64,000 nt of DNA, from NCBI RefSeq assembly GCF_001886715.1, contig NZ_CP018082.1:496001-560000 (forward strand), in the 5' to 3' direction. Positions within the stretch are counted from its first letter, which is position 1, and the number at the start of each line of letters is the position of its first letter. Position numbers and translations under genes: made by a program. Source of the stretch: Nocardia mangyaensis. GTDB lineage: Bacteria; Actinomycetota; Actinomycetes; Mycobacteriales; Mycobacteriaceae. The notes under the pieces were generated by a model that saw only the letters and a list, made by a program, of their open reading frames with translations, had not been told where the DNA came from and ran no database searches. Shown one piece after another: positions 36,985 to 46,856 of the stretch.

Positions 36985-37207
36985 CCCGCCCCTCGGTGGT
37001 TTGCCCGATGTTGGCTCGCCGCGCGCCACGATGAATCTGTCACCTCAGTTGTGTTGATCACCGGTCCAGCTGTTGGTAGACATGAGCGTCGGGGTGTGTG
37101 ACGGCTCACAGGAGGGCGTACGAGTTCGATCAGCATTCGTTTCAGTTTTCTCGACAGATTTCGAGAAAAAGTCCTGGTCTAAGTCACCTGAAATGGCAGA
37201 CATTAGT
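36985..37207. other. mce4 upstream region with a hairpin
   Basis: No gene is seen. An 8-bp stem (TTTTCTCG at 37146-37153 with 37162-37169) with an 8-base loop lies in an A/T-richer patch. It may terminate hsd4A transcription or fold in regulation of mce4. The promoter of mce4 is at the right end of this gap. Confidence 0.4.
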
Positions 37208-37221
37208 GGGAACGTGTTCTA
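37208..37221. promoter_or_regulatory. KstR operator of the mce4 operon
   Basis: GGGAACGTGTTCTA fits the KstR consensus except the first base. Its last TA begins TAGTCT (37220-37225), a TANNNT -10 element. The operon has a leader, because yrbE4A starts at 37309 with AAGGAGG in front. mce4 is KstR-controlled in mycobacteria. Confidence 0.75.
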
Positions 37222-37308
37222 GTCTTTGGTCAGTCTTCAGATCGGGGTGGCGGTGAAGTACGGGTACGCGGACATATCGGTCCGCCCGTCGAACAAGGAG
37301 GAATGTGC

Positions 37309-38073
37309 ATGAATGACCTCCTTGCTGTCCCGTTGCGGGCGGTCGGCGGATTCTTCCAACTCAGTGCCGATGTGGCGCGAGCATCCTTCCGTCGACCGTT
37401 CCAATGGCGCGAATTCATCGACCAGGCGTGGTTCATCGCTCGCGTCTCGATCGTGCCCACCCTGTTGGTCGCGATCCCGTTCACGGTGTTGGTGGTCTTC
37501 ACCCTCAACATCCTGTTGCGCGAGATCGGCGCCGCCGACCTCAGCGGCGCGGCCGCCGCGTTCGGTGCCGTCACCCAGGTCGGACCGATCGTCACGGTGC
37601 TGATCGTGGCAGGCGCCGGTGCCACCGCGATCTGCGCCGATCTGGGCGCACGCACGATTCGCGAAGAGATCGACGCGATGATGGTGCTCGGCATCGACCC
37701 GATCAGCCGACTGGTCGTGCCGCGCGTGCTCGCCTCGATGTTCGTGGCGCTGATGCTCAACAGCCTGGTCTGCACCGTGGGTATCGTCGGCGGCTTCGCC
37801 TTCTCGGTCTTCCTGCAGGGCGTGAACCCGGGCGCGTTCGTCAACGGCATTCCGCTGCTCACGAACCTGCCCGAACTGATTTTGTCCGAGGTCAAGGCCG
37901 GCCTGTTCGGCTTGATCGCCGGAATGGTGGCCTGTTACCTCGGTTTGCAGGTGAAAGGCGGGCCGAAGAGTGTCGGTGACGCGGTCAACCAAACAGTCGT
38001 GTTCGCCTTCATGGCGCTGTTCGTGGTGAATGTGGTCGTCACCGCGATCGGCCTGAAATTCACGGTGCGGTGA
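37309..38073 (+). CDS. yrbE4A: YrbE4A, Mce4 transporter permease
   Basis: 254-residue integral membrane protein of the MlaE/YrbE family, one of two permease subunits of the Mce4 sterol importer. About five hydrophobic segments and the conserved EEIDAMMVLGIDPISRLVVPRVLA loop, which couples to the Mce ATPase (MceG, not encoded here). ATG at 37309 is 7 bases after AAGGAGG; ATG at 37303 is too close to it. Its stop overlaps yrbE4B (GTGA). Confidence 0.92.
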   Translation: MNDLLAVPLRAVGGFFQLSADVARASFRRPFQWREFIDQAWFIARVSIVPTLLVAIPFTVLVVFTLNILLREIGAADLSGAAAAFGAVTQVGPIVTVLIVAGAGATAICADLGARTIREEIDAMMVLGIDPISRLVVPRVLASMFVALMLNSLVCTVGIVGGFAFSVFLQGVNPGAFVNGIPLLTNLPELILSEVKAGLFGLIAGMVACYLGLQVKGGPKSVGDAVNQTVVFAFMALFVVNVVVTAIGLKFTVR

Positions 38074-38930
38074 CCACGGTGGCATTCGTAGTTCGCAGTA
38101 AGTTCCCGCGCACGGTCCGCCGTTTCGAGCGGACCTCGAAATCGCTGGATTCCCTGGGCGACAAGGCGATCTTCTTCGTCAAGGCCCTCGCCTCGGTGCC
38201 CCGCGCCCTGGTGCACTACCGTACCGAGACCATCCGGCTCATCGCCGAGATCAGCATGGGCACCGGCGCGTTGGCCGTGATCGGCGGCACCGTGGTGATC
38301 GTCGGATTCCTGACGCTCATGGCCGGTGGCACCATCGCGGTGCAGGGCTACAGCTCGCTCGGCAACATCGGCGTCGAAGCGCTGACCGGCTTCTTCGCCG
38401 CCTTCCTCAACGTGCGCATCGCGGCCCCGGTGATCTCCGGCATCGGCCTGGCCGCCACCATCGGGGCAGGCGCGACCGCCCAGCTCGGTGCCATGCGGGT
38501 GGCCGAGGAGATCGACGCACTGGAATCGATGGCGATCCGGCCGGTGCCGTTCCTGGTGAGCACCAGGGTGCTGGCCGGCATGATCGCGATCATCCCGCTC
38601 TACGCGCTGGCGGTCATCGCCTCCTTCCTGGCCAGCCGCTTCGCCACGGTCGTGATCTATGGACAGTCGGCCGGCGTCTACGACCACTACTTCTCGACGT
38701 TCCTCATCCCGAGCGACATCCTGTGGTCGTTCGGGCAGGCGATCGTGATGGCGCTGGCCGTGATGCTGATCCACACCTACTACGGCTTCACCGCCGCGGG
38801 TGGTCCGGTCGGCGTCGGTGTCGCGGTAGGCAACGCGGTGCGGGCCTCGCTGGTCGCGGTGGTCATGGTGACGCTGCTGATCTCGCTGGCCATCTACGGC
38901 ACCTCCGGCAACTTCCACCTCTCGGGATAG
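38070..38930 (+). CDS. yrbE4B: YrbE4B, Mce4 transporter permease
   Basis: 286-residue partner permease of YrbE4A with the same MlaE fold and coupling loop EEIDALESMAIRPVPFLVSTRVLAG. It has a longer cytosolic N-terminus of about 70 residues. GTG at 38070 overlaps the yrbE4A stop. Together they form the membrane channel of the Mce4 cholesterol importer. Confidence 0.92.
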   Translation: MTTVAFVVRSKFPRTVRRFERTSKSLDSLGDKAIFFVKALASVPRALVHYRTETIRLIAEISMGTGALAVIGGTVVIVGFLTLMAGGTIAVQGYSSLGNIGVEALTGFFAAFLNVRIAAPVISGIGLAATIGAGATAQLGAMRVAEEIDALESMAIRPVPFLVSTRVLAGMIAIIPLYALAVIASFLASRFATVVIYGQSAGVYDHYFSTFLIPSDILWSFGQAIVMALAVMLIHTYYGFTAAGGPVGVGVAVGNAVRASLVAVVMVTLLISLAIYGTSGNFHLSG

Positions 38931-38931
38931 C

Positions 38932-40134
38932 GTGATGGACACCAATAGGATCGTCGCCGCACTGCAGGGCGGGCTGGGGCGAAAGCTCGCCGCGCTCGGG
39001 CTGGTCGGTGTGCTCGTCGCGATCACGGCGCTGGCCCTGGCCATGTTCCAGGGCGCGTTCACCAGCACCGCGCAGGTACTGGTCGACGCGCCACGCTCGG
39101 GCCTCGTCCTCGACCCCGACGCCAAGGTGAAGGTGCGCGGCGTCGAGATCGGCCGGGTCGCCGCGGTCGACCTCCGTGACGACGGTGCGCAGCTGCGGCT
39201 GGAGGTCGACCCGAAGCAGCTGAAGCTGGTGCCGGCCAACGCGGGTGTCGACATTCGCTCGACCACGGTGTTCGGCGCCAAGTACGTGAACTTCATCATC
39301 CCCGACCAGCCCGCCTCGGTCTCGCTGGCACCGGGCAGCACCGTGGCCGCGAGCGCGGTGACCGTCGAGTTCAACACGCTGTTCCAGCACCTGTCCGACG
39401 TGCTCGCCCAGGTGGAGCCGGAAAAGCTCAACGCGACACTGACCGCGTTGGGTACCGCCTTGGAAGGCCGTGGCGACAAGCTGGGCGATCTGCTGGTGCG
39501 CTCGGATCGCTATCTGCGCGAACTCAATCCGTACCTGCCGACGCTGCAGTCCGATCTGGACAAGACCGCCGCGGTGACCAACCTCTACGCCGAGGTCGCC
39601 GACCCGCTGTTGCGCACCGTCGACAACGCGACCGTCACCTCGCAGACCATCGCCGAGATGCAGGGCCAGCTCGACGATGTGCTGGTCAACGTGATCGGGC
39701 TGTCCGACACGGTCGGGGCGGTACTGCGCGAGAACGAACACGACCTGGTGACCGCGCTCGACCTGCTGCGGCCGACGACGAGCCTGCTGTTCGAGTACGC
39801 GCCCGCGCTGAGCTGCATCATCGACGGGCTCGGGCCGCTGATGCCGATCGCCGAGGAGATGTTCGGTGGACGGCTGCCCGGTGTCGGCATGAACGCCAGC
39901 TTCATGCTCGGCGCCCAGCCCTACTCCTACCCCAACGACCTGCCCAAGGTGAACGCCACCGGCGGACCGCGCTGTGAGGGTGTGGTGGACCGGGTGCCGA
40001 ACAGCCACTCGGACTATCTGGTGACCGACACCAGCCAGGGCGCGCCGTACGCGCCGAGCACTCGGCACGAATTCCACGGGATGCCCAAGGTGTTCCAGCT
40101 GCTGTTCAACGGACTGCCGGGAGTGACGGAGTGA
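38932..40134 (+). CDS. mce4A: Mce4A
   Basis: About 400 residues: one N-terminal membrane helix (about 20-42), the MCE/MlaD beta domain (about 45-125, KVKVRGVEIGRVAAV), then a long helical region and a C-terminal domain with two cysteines. Part of the periplasm-spanning tube that delivers sterol to the YrbE4 permeases. GTG 38932 is used; ATG 38935 is one codon later. Confidence 0.9.
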   Translation: MMDTNRIVAALQGGLGRKLAALGLVGVLVAITALALAMFQGAFTSTAQVLVDAPRSGLVLDPDAKVKVRGVEIGRVAAVDLRDDGAQLRLEVDPKQLKLVPANAGVDIRSTTVFGAKYVNFIIPDQPASVSLAPGSTVAASAVTVEFNTLFQHLSDVLAQVEPEKLNATLTALGTALEGRGDKLGDLLVRSDRYLRELNPYLPTLQSDLDKTAAVTNLYAEVADPLLRTVDNATVTSQTIAEMQGQLDDVLVNVIGLSDTVGAVLRENEHDLVTALDLLRPTTSLLFEYAPALSCIIDGLGPLMPIAEEMFGGRLPGVGMNASFMLGAQPYSYPNDLPKVNATGGPRCEGVVDRVPNSHSDYLVTDTSQGAPYAPSTRHEFHGMPKVFQLLFNGLPGVTE

Positions 40135-41159
40135 GGAACACGGGGACGACGATCAAGCTCGCGATCTTCACCGTGGTGATGACGCTGGTGTTCGCCGGCC
40201 TGGCGATCGTGCTGAGTCAGGCCAGGTTCTCCGCCGAGACCGGCTATCGCGCGGTGTTCACCAGCTCGTCGGGCATGCTGCCCGGCGCGAAGGTGCGCAT
40301 CGCCGGGGTGCCGGTGGGCTCGGTGACCTCGGTGAAGGTAGGCGAGGACAACCAGGCCCACGTGAAGTTCGATGTCGACCGCAAGTACTCGCTGCTGGCG
40401 AGTACCCGCCTGGCGATCAGGTACGAGAACCTCGTCGGCGATCGCTACCTGGAACTGCTGGAGGGCCCCGGCTCGTCCCAGCGGCTCGCCGGTGGCGCCA
40501 CCATCAGCACGGAGCAGACCTCACCGGCGCTGGATCTGGACCTGCTGCTCGGTGGGTTCAAGCCGCTGCTGCGGGGACTCGACCCCGACCAGGTCAACGA
40601 CCTCACCGGTGCGCTGCTGCAGATCTTCCAGGGGCAGGGCGGCACGCTGGTCTCGCTGCTCAACAGCGGCGGCAACTTCGCCAAGACGCTGTCGGACCGG
40701 GACGCGCTGATCGGCAGCGTGATCGACAACCTGAACACCGTGCTCGCCACCATCGACGACCGCGGCGACCAGTTCGCCACCACGATCGACGAACTGCAGC
40801 GCCTGGTCAGCGACCTGTCCGCCGAGCGTGACCCGATCGGCGCCGCCCTGCCGCGGATCGCGGGCGCGACCCAGGAGATCAACGATCTGCTCGTGCAGGC
40901 CCGTCCCGATCTGCGCAACACCATCGAGCAGACCGGCCGGCTCGCCACGAATCTCGACGAGGGCTCCGATCACCTCGAGTGGGTGCTCGGAAAGTTGCCC
41001 GAGACGTACAAGAAACTCATCCGGATCGGCGCCTACGGCTCGTTCCTGCAGCTGTACATCTGCGGTACCAACATCCTGATCAGCGGCCCCGACGGCCAGC
41101 CGATGGAAGTTCACATGCCGGGTCTGCAGGTGACCGGAAGGTGCGCGCCCAATGAATGA
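40131..41159 (+). CDS. mce4B: Mce4B
   Basis: 342 residues; N-terminal helix (7-30), MCE domain (VRIAGVPVGSVTSV), helical region, C-terminal QLYICGTN and GRCAP cysteines. GTG overlaps the mce4A stop. Structural component of the Mce4 importer. Confidence 0.9.
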   Translation: MRNTGTTIKLAIFTVVMTLVFAGLAIVLSQARFSAETGYRAVFTSSSGMLPGAKVRIAGVPVGSVTSVKVGEDNQAHVKFDVDRKYSLLASTRLAIRYENLVGDRYLELLEGPGSSQRLAGGATISTEQTSPALDLDLLLGGFKPLLRGLDPDQVNDLTGALLQIFQGQGGTLVSLLNSGGNFAKTLSDRDALIGSVIDNLNTVLATIDDRGDQFATTIDELQRLVSDLSAERDPIGAALPRIAGATQEINDLLVQARPDLRNTIEQTGRLATNLDEGSDHLEWVLGKLPETYKKLIRIGAYGSFLQLYICGTNILISGPDGQPMEVHMPGLQVTGRCAPNE

Positions 41160-42219
41160 CAACACATCGCCGTCGGCGACGGTCGGTATCGTCGGCATCG
41201 TCTTGGTGGTGACGATCTCGCTCGCGACCCTGCAGTTCTCCGATCTGCCGTTCATCCGTTCGGGTGCGACCTTCACCGCGAACTTCCTCGACGCGGGCGG
41301 TCTGGTGCCGGGTGACCCGGTGCATGTGGCCGGTGTGCGTTCCGGCGAGGTGCGACAGGTCGGCCTCGACGGTGACAAGGTCCTGGTGAGGTTCGACCTC
41401 GACGAGTCGATCGTGCTGGGCGAGAAGACGACCGCCGCGATCAAGACCAATACGGTGCTCGGTCGCAAATCGCTGGACGTGGTGCCGACCGGCCCCGGCG
41501 CGATCGGCGCCGACGACACCATCCCACTCGACCGCACCACCTCGCCCTACTCGCTCAACGAGGCGCTGAGCGATCTCGGTGGGACCGTGCGCGACCTCGA
41601 TCTGGATCAGGTCGACGAGACCCTCGACGTCCTGTCGGCGGCCTTCGCCGATACGCCCGGCCCGTTGCGCAACGCCCTCGACGGCGTCACCGCCCTGTCG
41701 CGCAGCATCAATGTGCGCGACCAGGCGCTGACCGACCTGCTGGCCCGGGCACAGAATGTCACCACGATCCTGGCCGACCGCAGCACCCAGCTCAATACGC
41801 TGCTCCTCGATGGCAACGAGCTGCTCGGCGAGCTCGATCGGCGCCGCGCGGCGATCAATCAACTCGTCGTCTACATCGATGATGTGGCCCGGCAGCTCTC
41901 GGGCCTGGTCGCCGACAACGAGCCGCAGATGAAGCCGACGCTGGACCGCCTGAACTCGGTACTGGCCCTGCTTCAGCGCAATGAGCAGAACCTCAACGAA
42001 GCCCTCGACGGTCTCGGCCCCTACGCCGCCGCGCTCGGTGAGCAGGTCGGCAACGGGCCGTGGTTCAACGCCTACGTGGTGAACGCGACCAGTACCCAAC
42101 TGCGCGGGCTCGTCGACGCGCTGGTCTGGCCCGAGCAACTGCCACAGGACCTGATCGACATCTTCACCCACCCCAGGGCGCCCTACATCGCTCCTGCCGA
42201 GGAGGATCCGCCGCGATGA
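41152..42219 (+). CDS. mce4C: Mce4C
   Basis: 355 residues; N-terminal helix (about 10-28), MCE domain VHVAGVRSGEVRQV, then helical repeats with many Asp/Leu. The start overlaps mce4B by 8 bases. Component of the Mce4 tube. Confidence 0.9.
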   Translation: MNDNTSPSATVGIVGIVLVVTISLATLQFSDLPFIRSGATFTANFLDAGGLVPGDPVHVAGVRSGEVRQVGLDGDKVLVRFDLDESIVLGEKTTAAIKTNTVLGRKSLDVVPTGPGAIGADDTIPLDRTTSPYSLNEALSDLGGTVRDLDLDQVDETLDVLSAAFADTPGPLRNALDGVTALSRSINVRDQALTDLLARAQNVTTILADRSTQLNTLLLDGNELLGELDRRRAAINQLVVYIDDVARQLSGLVADNEPQMKPTLDRLNSVLALLQRNEQNLNEALDGLGPYAAALGEQVGNGPWFNAYVVNATSTQLRGLVDALVWPEQLPQDLIDIFTHPRAPYIAPAEEDPPR

Positions 42220-43478
42220 GCTTGACCCAGCAGGTGCGCGGGCTTCCGCGCTGGACGATCGCGGTGGCGGTGGTGGTGATCGCGGCGCTGGTCGCGGTCG
42301 GTGTCTACCTGGTCACCGGCGGTGGGAAGAACACGGTGACCGCCGCGTTCACCTCGACCACCGGCTTGTACAAGGGCGATGAGGTGCGGGTACTCGGCGT
42401 CACCGTCGGCAGCATCGACTCGATCGAACCGGGCAAGGGCCAGTCCCAGGTGAAGATGAGCATCGACCGCAGCGTCGACCTGCCCGCGGACGCGCGTGCG
42501 GTGATCATCGCGCCGTCGCTGGTGTCGGCTCGGTTCGTGCAACTCGCGCCCGCCTACACCGGTGGCCCGAAGTTGGCCGATGGGGCGCAGATTCCGATCG
42601 AACGCACCGCGGTGCCGGTGGAGTGGGACGAGATCAAGGCCGAACTGACCAACCTGTCGGTGGCGCTGGGCCCGGTCGGTGAGGACGAGCAGGGCTCCTT
42701 CGGCCGGTTCATCGACACCGCGGCGGACAATCTCGACGGCAACGGACAGAAGTTCCGCGACACCCTGCGTGAGCTGTCCGCGACGGTGACCACCCTGTCC
42801 GACGGGCGCAACGACCTGTTCGGCACCATCCGCAACCTGCAGCAGTTCGTCGAGGTGCTCTCGGCGAGCAATGAGCAGATCGTGCAGTTCAGCGGTCGGC
42901 TGGCCTCGGTGTCGTCGGTGCTGGCAGGCGCGTCGGAAGAACTCGGCGTGGGACTGGAGGCCCTCGACGTGGCGCTGGCCGATGTGCAGCGGTTCCTCGA
43001 AGGCTCCGGCGGCGAATTGACCGAGGGCGTCGAGCGGCTCGCCGATGTCACCCAGACCCTGGTCGACAAGCGGCCCGAGATCGAACGAGTCCTGCACTCC
43101 GGCCCGACGGCGATGGTGAACTTCTACCAGCTCTACAAGCCCGCTCAGGGCTCGCTCACCGGCGCGGTCGCGCTGAACAACTCGGCCAATCCACTCAGCT
43201 TCCTGTGTGGTTCGATCCGGGCACTCGAGCACAACAATTCGGACCGGTCCGCGGATCTGTGCGCGGAGTTCCTCGCTCCGGTGATCAGTTCGCTGGCCAT
43301 GAACTACGTGCCGATCATGGCCAACCCGGCCACCGGCGTGACCGCCTTCCCTGAGCAGCTGGTGTACAGCGATCCGAGCCTCGAGGGCCAGGTCCAGCAG
43401 AACCAGGCACCCGCCGCGGCGCCGATCACCGTGCCCGAAGGACTCGCCGGGCTGGCCGTTCCAGGAGGACAGCGATGA
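42216..43478 (+). CDS. mce4D: Mce4D
   Basis: 420 residues. ATG at 42216 overlaps the mce4C stop (ATGA) and begins MSLTQQVRGLPRWTIAVAVV, giving the usual N-terminal helix (13-33) before the MCE domain (EVRVLGVTVGSIDSI); the frame is open further upstream but that part lies inside mce4C. Contains a long coiled helical section (150-300). Confidence 0.9.
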   Translation: MSLTQQVRGLPRWTIAVAVVVIAALVAVGVYLVTGGGKNTVTAAFTSTTGLYKGDEVRVLGVTVGSIDSIEPGKGQSQVKMSIDRSVDLPADARAVIIAPSLVSARFVQLAPAYTGGPKLADGAQIPIERTAVPVEWDEIKAELTNLSVALGPVGEDEQGSFGRFIDTAADNLDGNGQKFRDTLRELSATVTTLSDGRNDLFGTIRNLQQFVEVLSASNEQIVQFSGRLASVSSVLAGASEELGVGLEALDVALADVQRFLEGSGGELTEGVERLADVTQTLVDKRPEIERVLHSGPTAMVNFYQLYKPAQGSLTGAVALNNSANPLSFLCGSIRALEHNNSDRSADLCAEFLAPVISSLAMNYVPIMANPATGVTAFPEQLVYSDPSLEGQVQQNQAPAAAPITVPEGLAGLAVPGGQR

Positions 43479-44701
43479 GACGGCAACGCATACTCGCGGG
43501 CGTCGCTCTCGGCGTCGCGGTGGCGCTCGGCACCACCGGTTGTCAGTTCGACGGGCTCAACTCCCTGCCCCTGCCCGGCTCCGAGGGGCGCGGGCCCGGC
43601 TCGTACGCCGTGCAGATCCAGATGCCCAATGTCACCACGCTGACCCGGAATTCGCCGGTGCGCGTCGATGACGTCAACGTCGGCAACGTCACCGGGATCG
43701 AGGTCGAGGGCTGGCACGCGCTGGTCACGGTCTCGCTCAACCCCGAGGTGAAACTGCCCGCGAACGCGGTCGCCAAGATCGGCCAGACCAGTCTGCTCGG
43801 CAGCAATCACGTCGAGCTGTCGGCGCCGACCGATGTGCCGCCGACCGGGCAGCTGCGCGGCGGCGATGTCATTCCGCTCGAGCGGGCGGGGGCCTACCCG
43901 ACCACCGAGCAGGTGCTGTCCTCGCTGTCGGTGGTGCTCAACGGTGGTGGGATCGCGCAGCTGGAGACGATCACCACCGAACTGAACGCGATGGTGAACG
44001 GTCGCGAGGCCGAGATCGCCGACCTGCTCCCACAGCTCAACGAGCTGACCACCGGTCTGGACCAGCAGACCGGCAGCATCATCGCCGCGATGGAGGGCCT
44101 GGACCATCTCGCGGGCAAGCTGGCCGGTCAGCGTGATGTGCTCGCCGAGGCGATCGAGCAGATCCATCCCGCGCTCACCGCGCTGGCCGACCGGTCGGCG
44201 AACATCACCAGGGCGATCACCGCGCTCGGTGAGCTCGGTGATGTCAGCGAACGACTCATCCAGACCAGCGGCGAGGACCTGGTGGCCAACCTGCGCAGCC
44301 TCGGTCCCGTGCTGCAGACGCTGGCCGACACCGGAAACAACCTCGTCGTGGCGATGGGCATCCTGCCGACCTTCCCCTTCCCGATCAAGAACATCGACAA
44401 CGCGATCCTGGGCGACTATTTGAACCTGTACATCACCTTCGACCTGACCGGCAGCCGCCTGGACAGCAACTGGCTCACCGGCACACCGCTGGGCGGCCGG
44501 TTCGGTGGTGTCGAGGGCGTCGTCGGTTCGTTCGCGCCCTCGACCGCGACCGATGCGGCTGACCCGGCCACCGCGCCGTTCGAGGCCCCACCGGCACCCG
44601 GGCCCGCGTTCGAGCTGCCCGGGCTACCGCCGATCCCCGGCCTGCCGGCCATTCCCGGTCTCACCGCGCCGCTGCCCGGCCAGGAAGGGGCAGGACGATG
44701 A
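43475..44701 (+). CDS. mce4E: Mce4E lipoprotein (LprN)
   Basis: 408 residues with a lipoprotein signal: hydrophobic segment 6-19 and Cys23 after LGTTG, so it would be lipid-anchored rather than spanning. MCE domain VRVDDVNVGNVTGI. Proline-rich C-terminus. ATG overlaps the mce4D stop. Known in mycobacteria as LprN. Confidence 0.9.
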   Translation: MRRQRILAGVALGVAVALGTTGCQFDGLNSLPLPGSEGRGPGSYAVQIQMPNVTTLTRNSPVRVDDVNVGNVTGIEVEGWHALVTVSLNPEVKLPANAVAKIGQTSLLGSNHVELSAPTDVPPTGQLRGGDVIPLERAGAYPTTEQVLSSLSVVLNGGGIAQLETITTELNAMVNGREAEIADLLPQLNELTTGLDQQTGSIIAAMEGLDHLAGKLAGQRDVLAEAIEQIHPALTALADRSANITRAITALGELGDVSERLIQTSGEDLVANLRSLGPVLQTLADTGNNLVVAMGILPTFPFPIKNIDNAILGDYLNLYITFDLTGSRLDSNWLTGTPLGGRFGGVEGVVGSFAPSTATDAADPATAPFEAPPAPGPAFELPGLPPIPGLPAIPGLTAPLPGQEGAGR

Positions 44702-46101
44702 AACTCACCCGATTCGTACGCATCCAGCTCGCGATCTTCTCTGTGCTCACGGTGGTCGGTCTCGTCGTGATGAGTGGCAGCTACCTGCAGGTACCCGCGA
44801 TGTTCGGCATCGGCCGGTACGCGGTGACCGTGCAGCTGGCCGCCACCGGTGGGCTCTATCCCACCGCCAATGTCTCCTACCGTGGCCAGAACATCGGCAA
44901 GGTCGAGGCGGTGCGGCTCACCCAGGCCGGTGTCGAGGCGGACCTGTCGATCGACAGCGACTACAAGGTGCCCGCCGATTCCAGCGCGTGGGTGCGCAGT
45001 GTCTCGGCCATCGGCGAGCAGTATGTCGACCTGGTGCCCACCGAGCAGCCCGCCGACGGACATCTGCGCGACGGCTCGGTGATCCCGGTGCAGCGCACCC
45101 AGCTGCCCCAGGATGTCGGCACGATGCTGGATCAGGCCGACAAGTTGCTCGCCACCGTCGCCGACACCCGGCTGCGTCAGGTGATCGATGAGGCGTTCCA
45201 CGCGTTCAACGGCGCCGGACCCGACCTGCAGCGGTTCATCGACTCGGCGGCGCTGCTGGTGCAGCAGGCCGAGGACGACATCGAGCCGACCAAGCAGCTG
45301 CTCGACCAGATCGGTCCGCTGCTGGACACCCAGACTCGTTCCGCCGACGACATCCGCTCCTGGACAGCGGATCTGGCCACGCTCACCGATGAGCTGCGCG
45401 AGCGCGATCCGGCCTTGCGAAACCTGTTGAACAACAGCCCTTCCGCGATGGCGGTGGTGAACGCGCAGTTCCAGGATCTGCGTCCGACCCTGCCCTTGCT
45501 GGCCAGCAACCTGGTGAGTCTCGGGCAGGTCGGGGTGACCTACAACGCGAGCCTGGAACAGCTCATGGTCGTCTTCCCGCCGCTGATCGCGGCGCTGCGA
45601 ACCACGATCCGCGGGCCGATCCAGTACGGCGTGATGGTCGATTTCATGACCGTGCTCAACGACCCGCCCGCCTGCACCACCGGGTTCCTGCCCGCGGATC
45701 AGTGGCGTCAGCCCAGCGAGCTGAACCAGGTGGACACGCCACCGGATCTGTACTGCAAGGTTCCCCAGGACTCGCCGCTCGCGGTACGCGGCATCCGTAA
45801 CACGCCGTGTATGGAGTTCCCCGGCGCCCGGGCACCCACGCCCGAACTGTGCCGGACCGGGTTCGTGCCGGAAGGCAACAACCCGCCGTTCGGACCGGTC
45901 GAGCCGGTCGCTCCGGCGTCGGCACCCGCAGGCGCATCGACGGGTGGTATGACCCCCGCCGCAGCGCGCCCTTATGATCCGTCCACCGGCAGCTATCTCG
46001 GTACTGACGGACGCACCTACCGCCAAGGTGACATCGCCACGGATGGTTCGGGCACCGTCCCGGCCAGCTGGCAGGCGATGTTGGAGGAGCAACAACGATG
46101 A
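44698..46101 (+). CDS. mce4F: Mce4F
   Basis: 467 residues, apparently shorter than the mycobacterial protein as I recall it. N-terminal helix (10-30), MCE domain NVSYRGQNIGKVEAV, helical region, and a C-terminal part with GGMTPAAARPYDPSTGSYLGTDGRTY. The ATG overlaps the mce4E stop. Confidence 0.9.
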   Translation: MKLTRFVRIQLAIFSVLTVVGLVVMSGSYLQVPAMFGIGRYAVTVQLAATGGLYPTANVSYRGQNIGKVEAVRLTQAGVEADLSIDSDYKVPADSSAWVRSVSAIGEQYVDLVPTEQPADGHLRDGSVIPVQRTQLPQDVGTMLDQADKLLATVADTRLRQVIDEAFHAFNGAGPDLQRFIDSAALLVQQAEDDIEPTKQLLDQIGPLLDTQTRSADDIRSWTADLATLTDELRERDPALRNLLNNSPSAMAVVNAQFQDLRPTLPLLASNLVSLGQVGVTYNASLEQLMVVFPPLIAALRTTIRGPIQYGVMVDFMTVLNDPPACTTGFLPADQWRQPSELNQVDTPPDLYCKVPQDSPLAVRGIRNTPCMEFPGARAPTPELCRTGFVPEGNNPPFGPVEPVAPASAPAGASTGGMTPAAARPYDPSTGSYLGTDGRTYRQGDIATDGSGTVPASWQAMLEEQQR

Positions 46102-46856
46102 ACGACAACGACAACCGCCGCCCGCGCAGGCGGGCCGCACGCTCGGCCGGTCCGCCGGTCGAGGAGACGGCCGCCGAGACGGTCCCCGCGTCCGAGGACT
46201 CCACGGTGAAGCTCGCCGAGGCGGCGGTGAAGTCCGAGGATGTCACCGTGAAGTCCGCCGATGTCGCGGTGAAGTCCGAAGACGTCGCCGTGGAGTCCGA
46301 CGACGCCACCGTGCCGCCCGCGGCGAGCGAGCCGGTCGACCTGGGCAAGTCCGCAGAGGACGAGGCGCCCCGCTCGCGCGGCCTGGTGCTGGCACTCGCC
46401 GCCGCGATCGTGCTCGTGCTCGCCCTGGTCGTCGGCGCCGGGTTCGCCGCCTTCACCGCCTACTCGGCGAACCAGGACGAAGACCTGCGCGCGCAGTACA
46501 CCGAGACCGCCCGCCAGGCGGTGCTGAACCTCACCACCATTCGCGCCGAGACCGCCAAGGAGGACATCGACCGGATCCTGTCGGTGGCTTCCGGTGACTT
46601 CAAGACCGAGTTCGACGGTCGCGTCGATCCGTTCATGGACGTCGTCAAGCAGGCGAATGTGGTCTCCACCGGCGAGGTGGTCGAATCGGGCATCGTCACC
46701 GCCGATGACGAGTCGGCGCAGGTGCTCGTGGCCGCGAAACAGATGGTGAGCAACAACGGCTCGCCCGAACCGCAGTCGCGCCAGTACCGGTTCCGGGTCA
46801 CCGTGTCGAACGCCGACACCGGGATGACCGTGTCGAAGGTGGAGTTCGTCGGATGA
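46098..46856 (+). CDS. mas4A: Mce-associated membrane protein Mas4A
   Basis: 252 residues. A long acidic cytosolic start has about four tandem 7-residue repeats of the VKSEDVx type (residues 37-65), then one membrane helix (about 98-120) and an outer NTF2-like domain. Mas proteins stabilise or assist Mce complexes. ATG overlaps the mce4F stop. Name by position and family. Confidence 0.82.
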   Translation: MNDNDNRRPRRRAARSAGPPVEETAAETVPASEDSTVKLAEAAVKSEDVTVKSADVAVKSEDVAVESDDATVPPAASEPVDLGKSAEDEAPRSRGLVLALAAAIVLVLALVVGAGFAAFTAYSANQDEDLRAQYTETARQAVLNLTTIRAETAKEDIDRILSVASGDFKTEFDGRVDPFMDVVKQANVVSTGEVVESGIVTADDESAQVLVAAKQMVSNNGSPEPQSRQYRFRVTVSNADTGMTVSKVEFVG

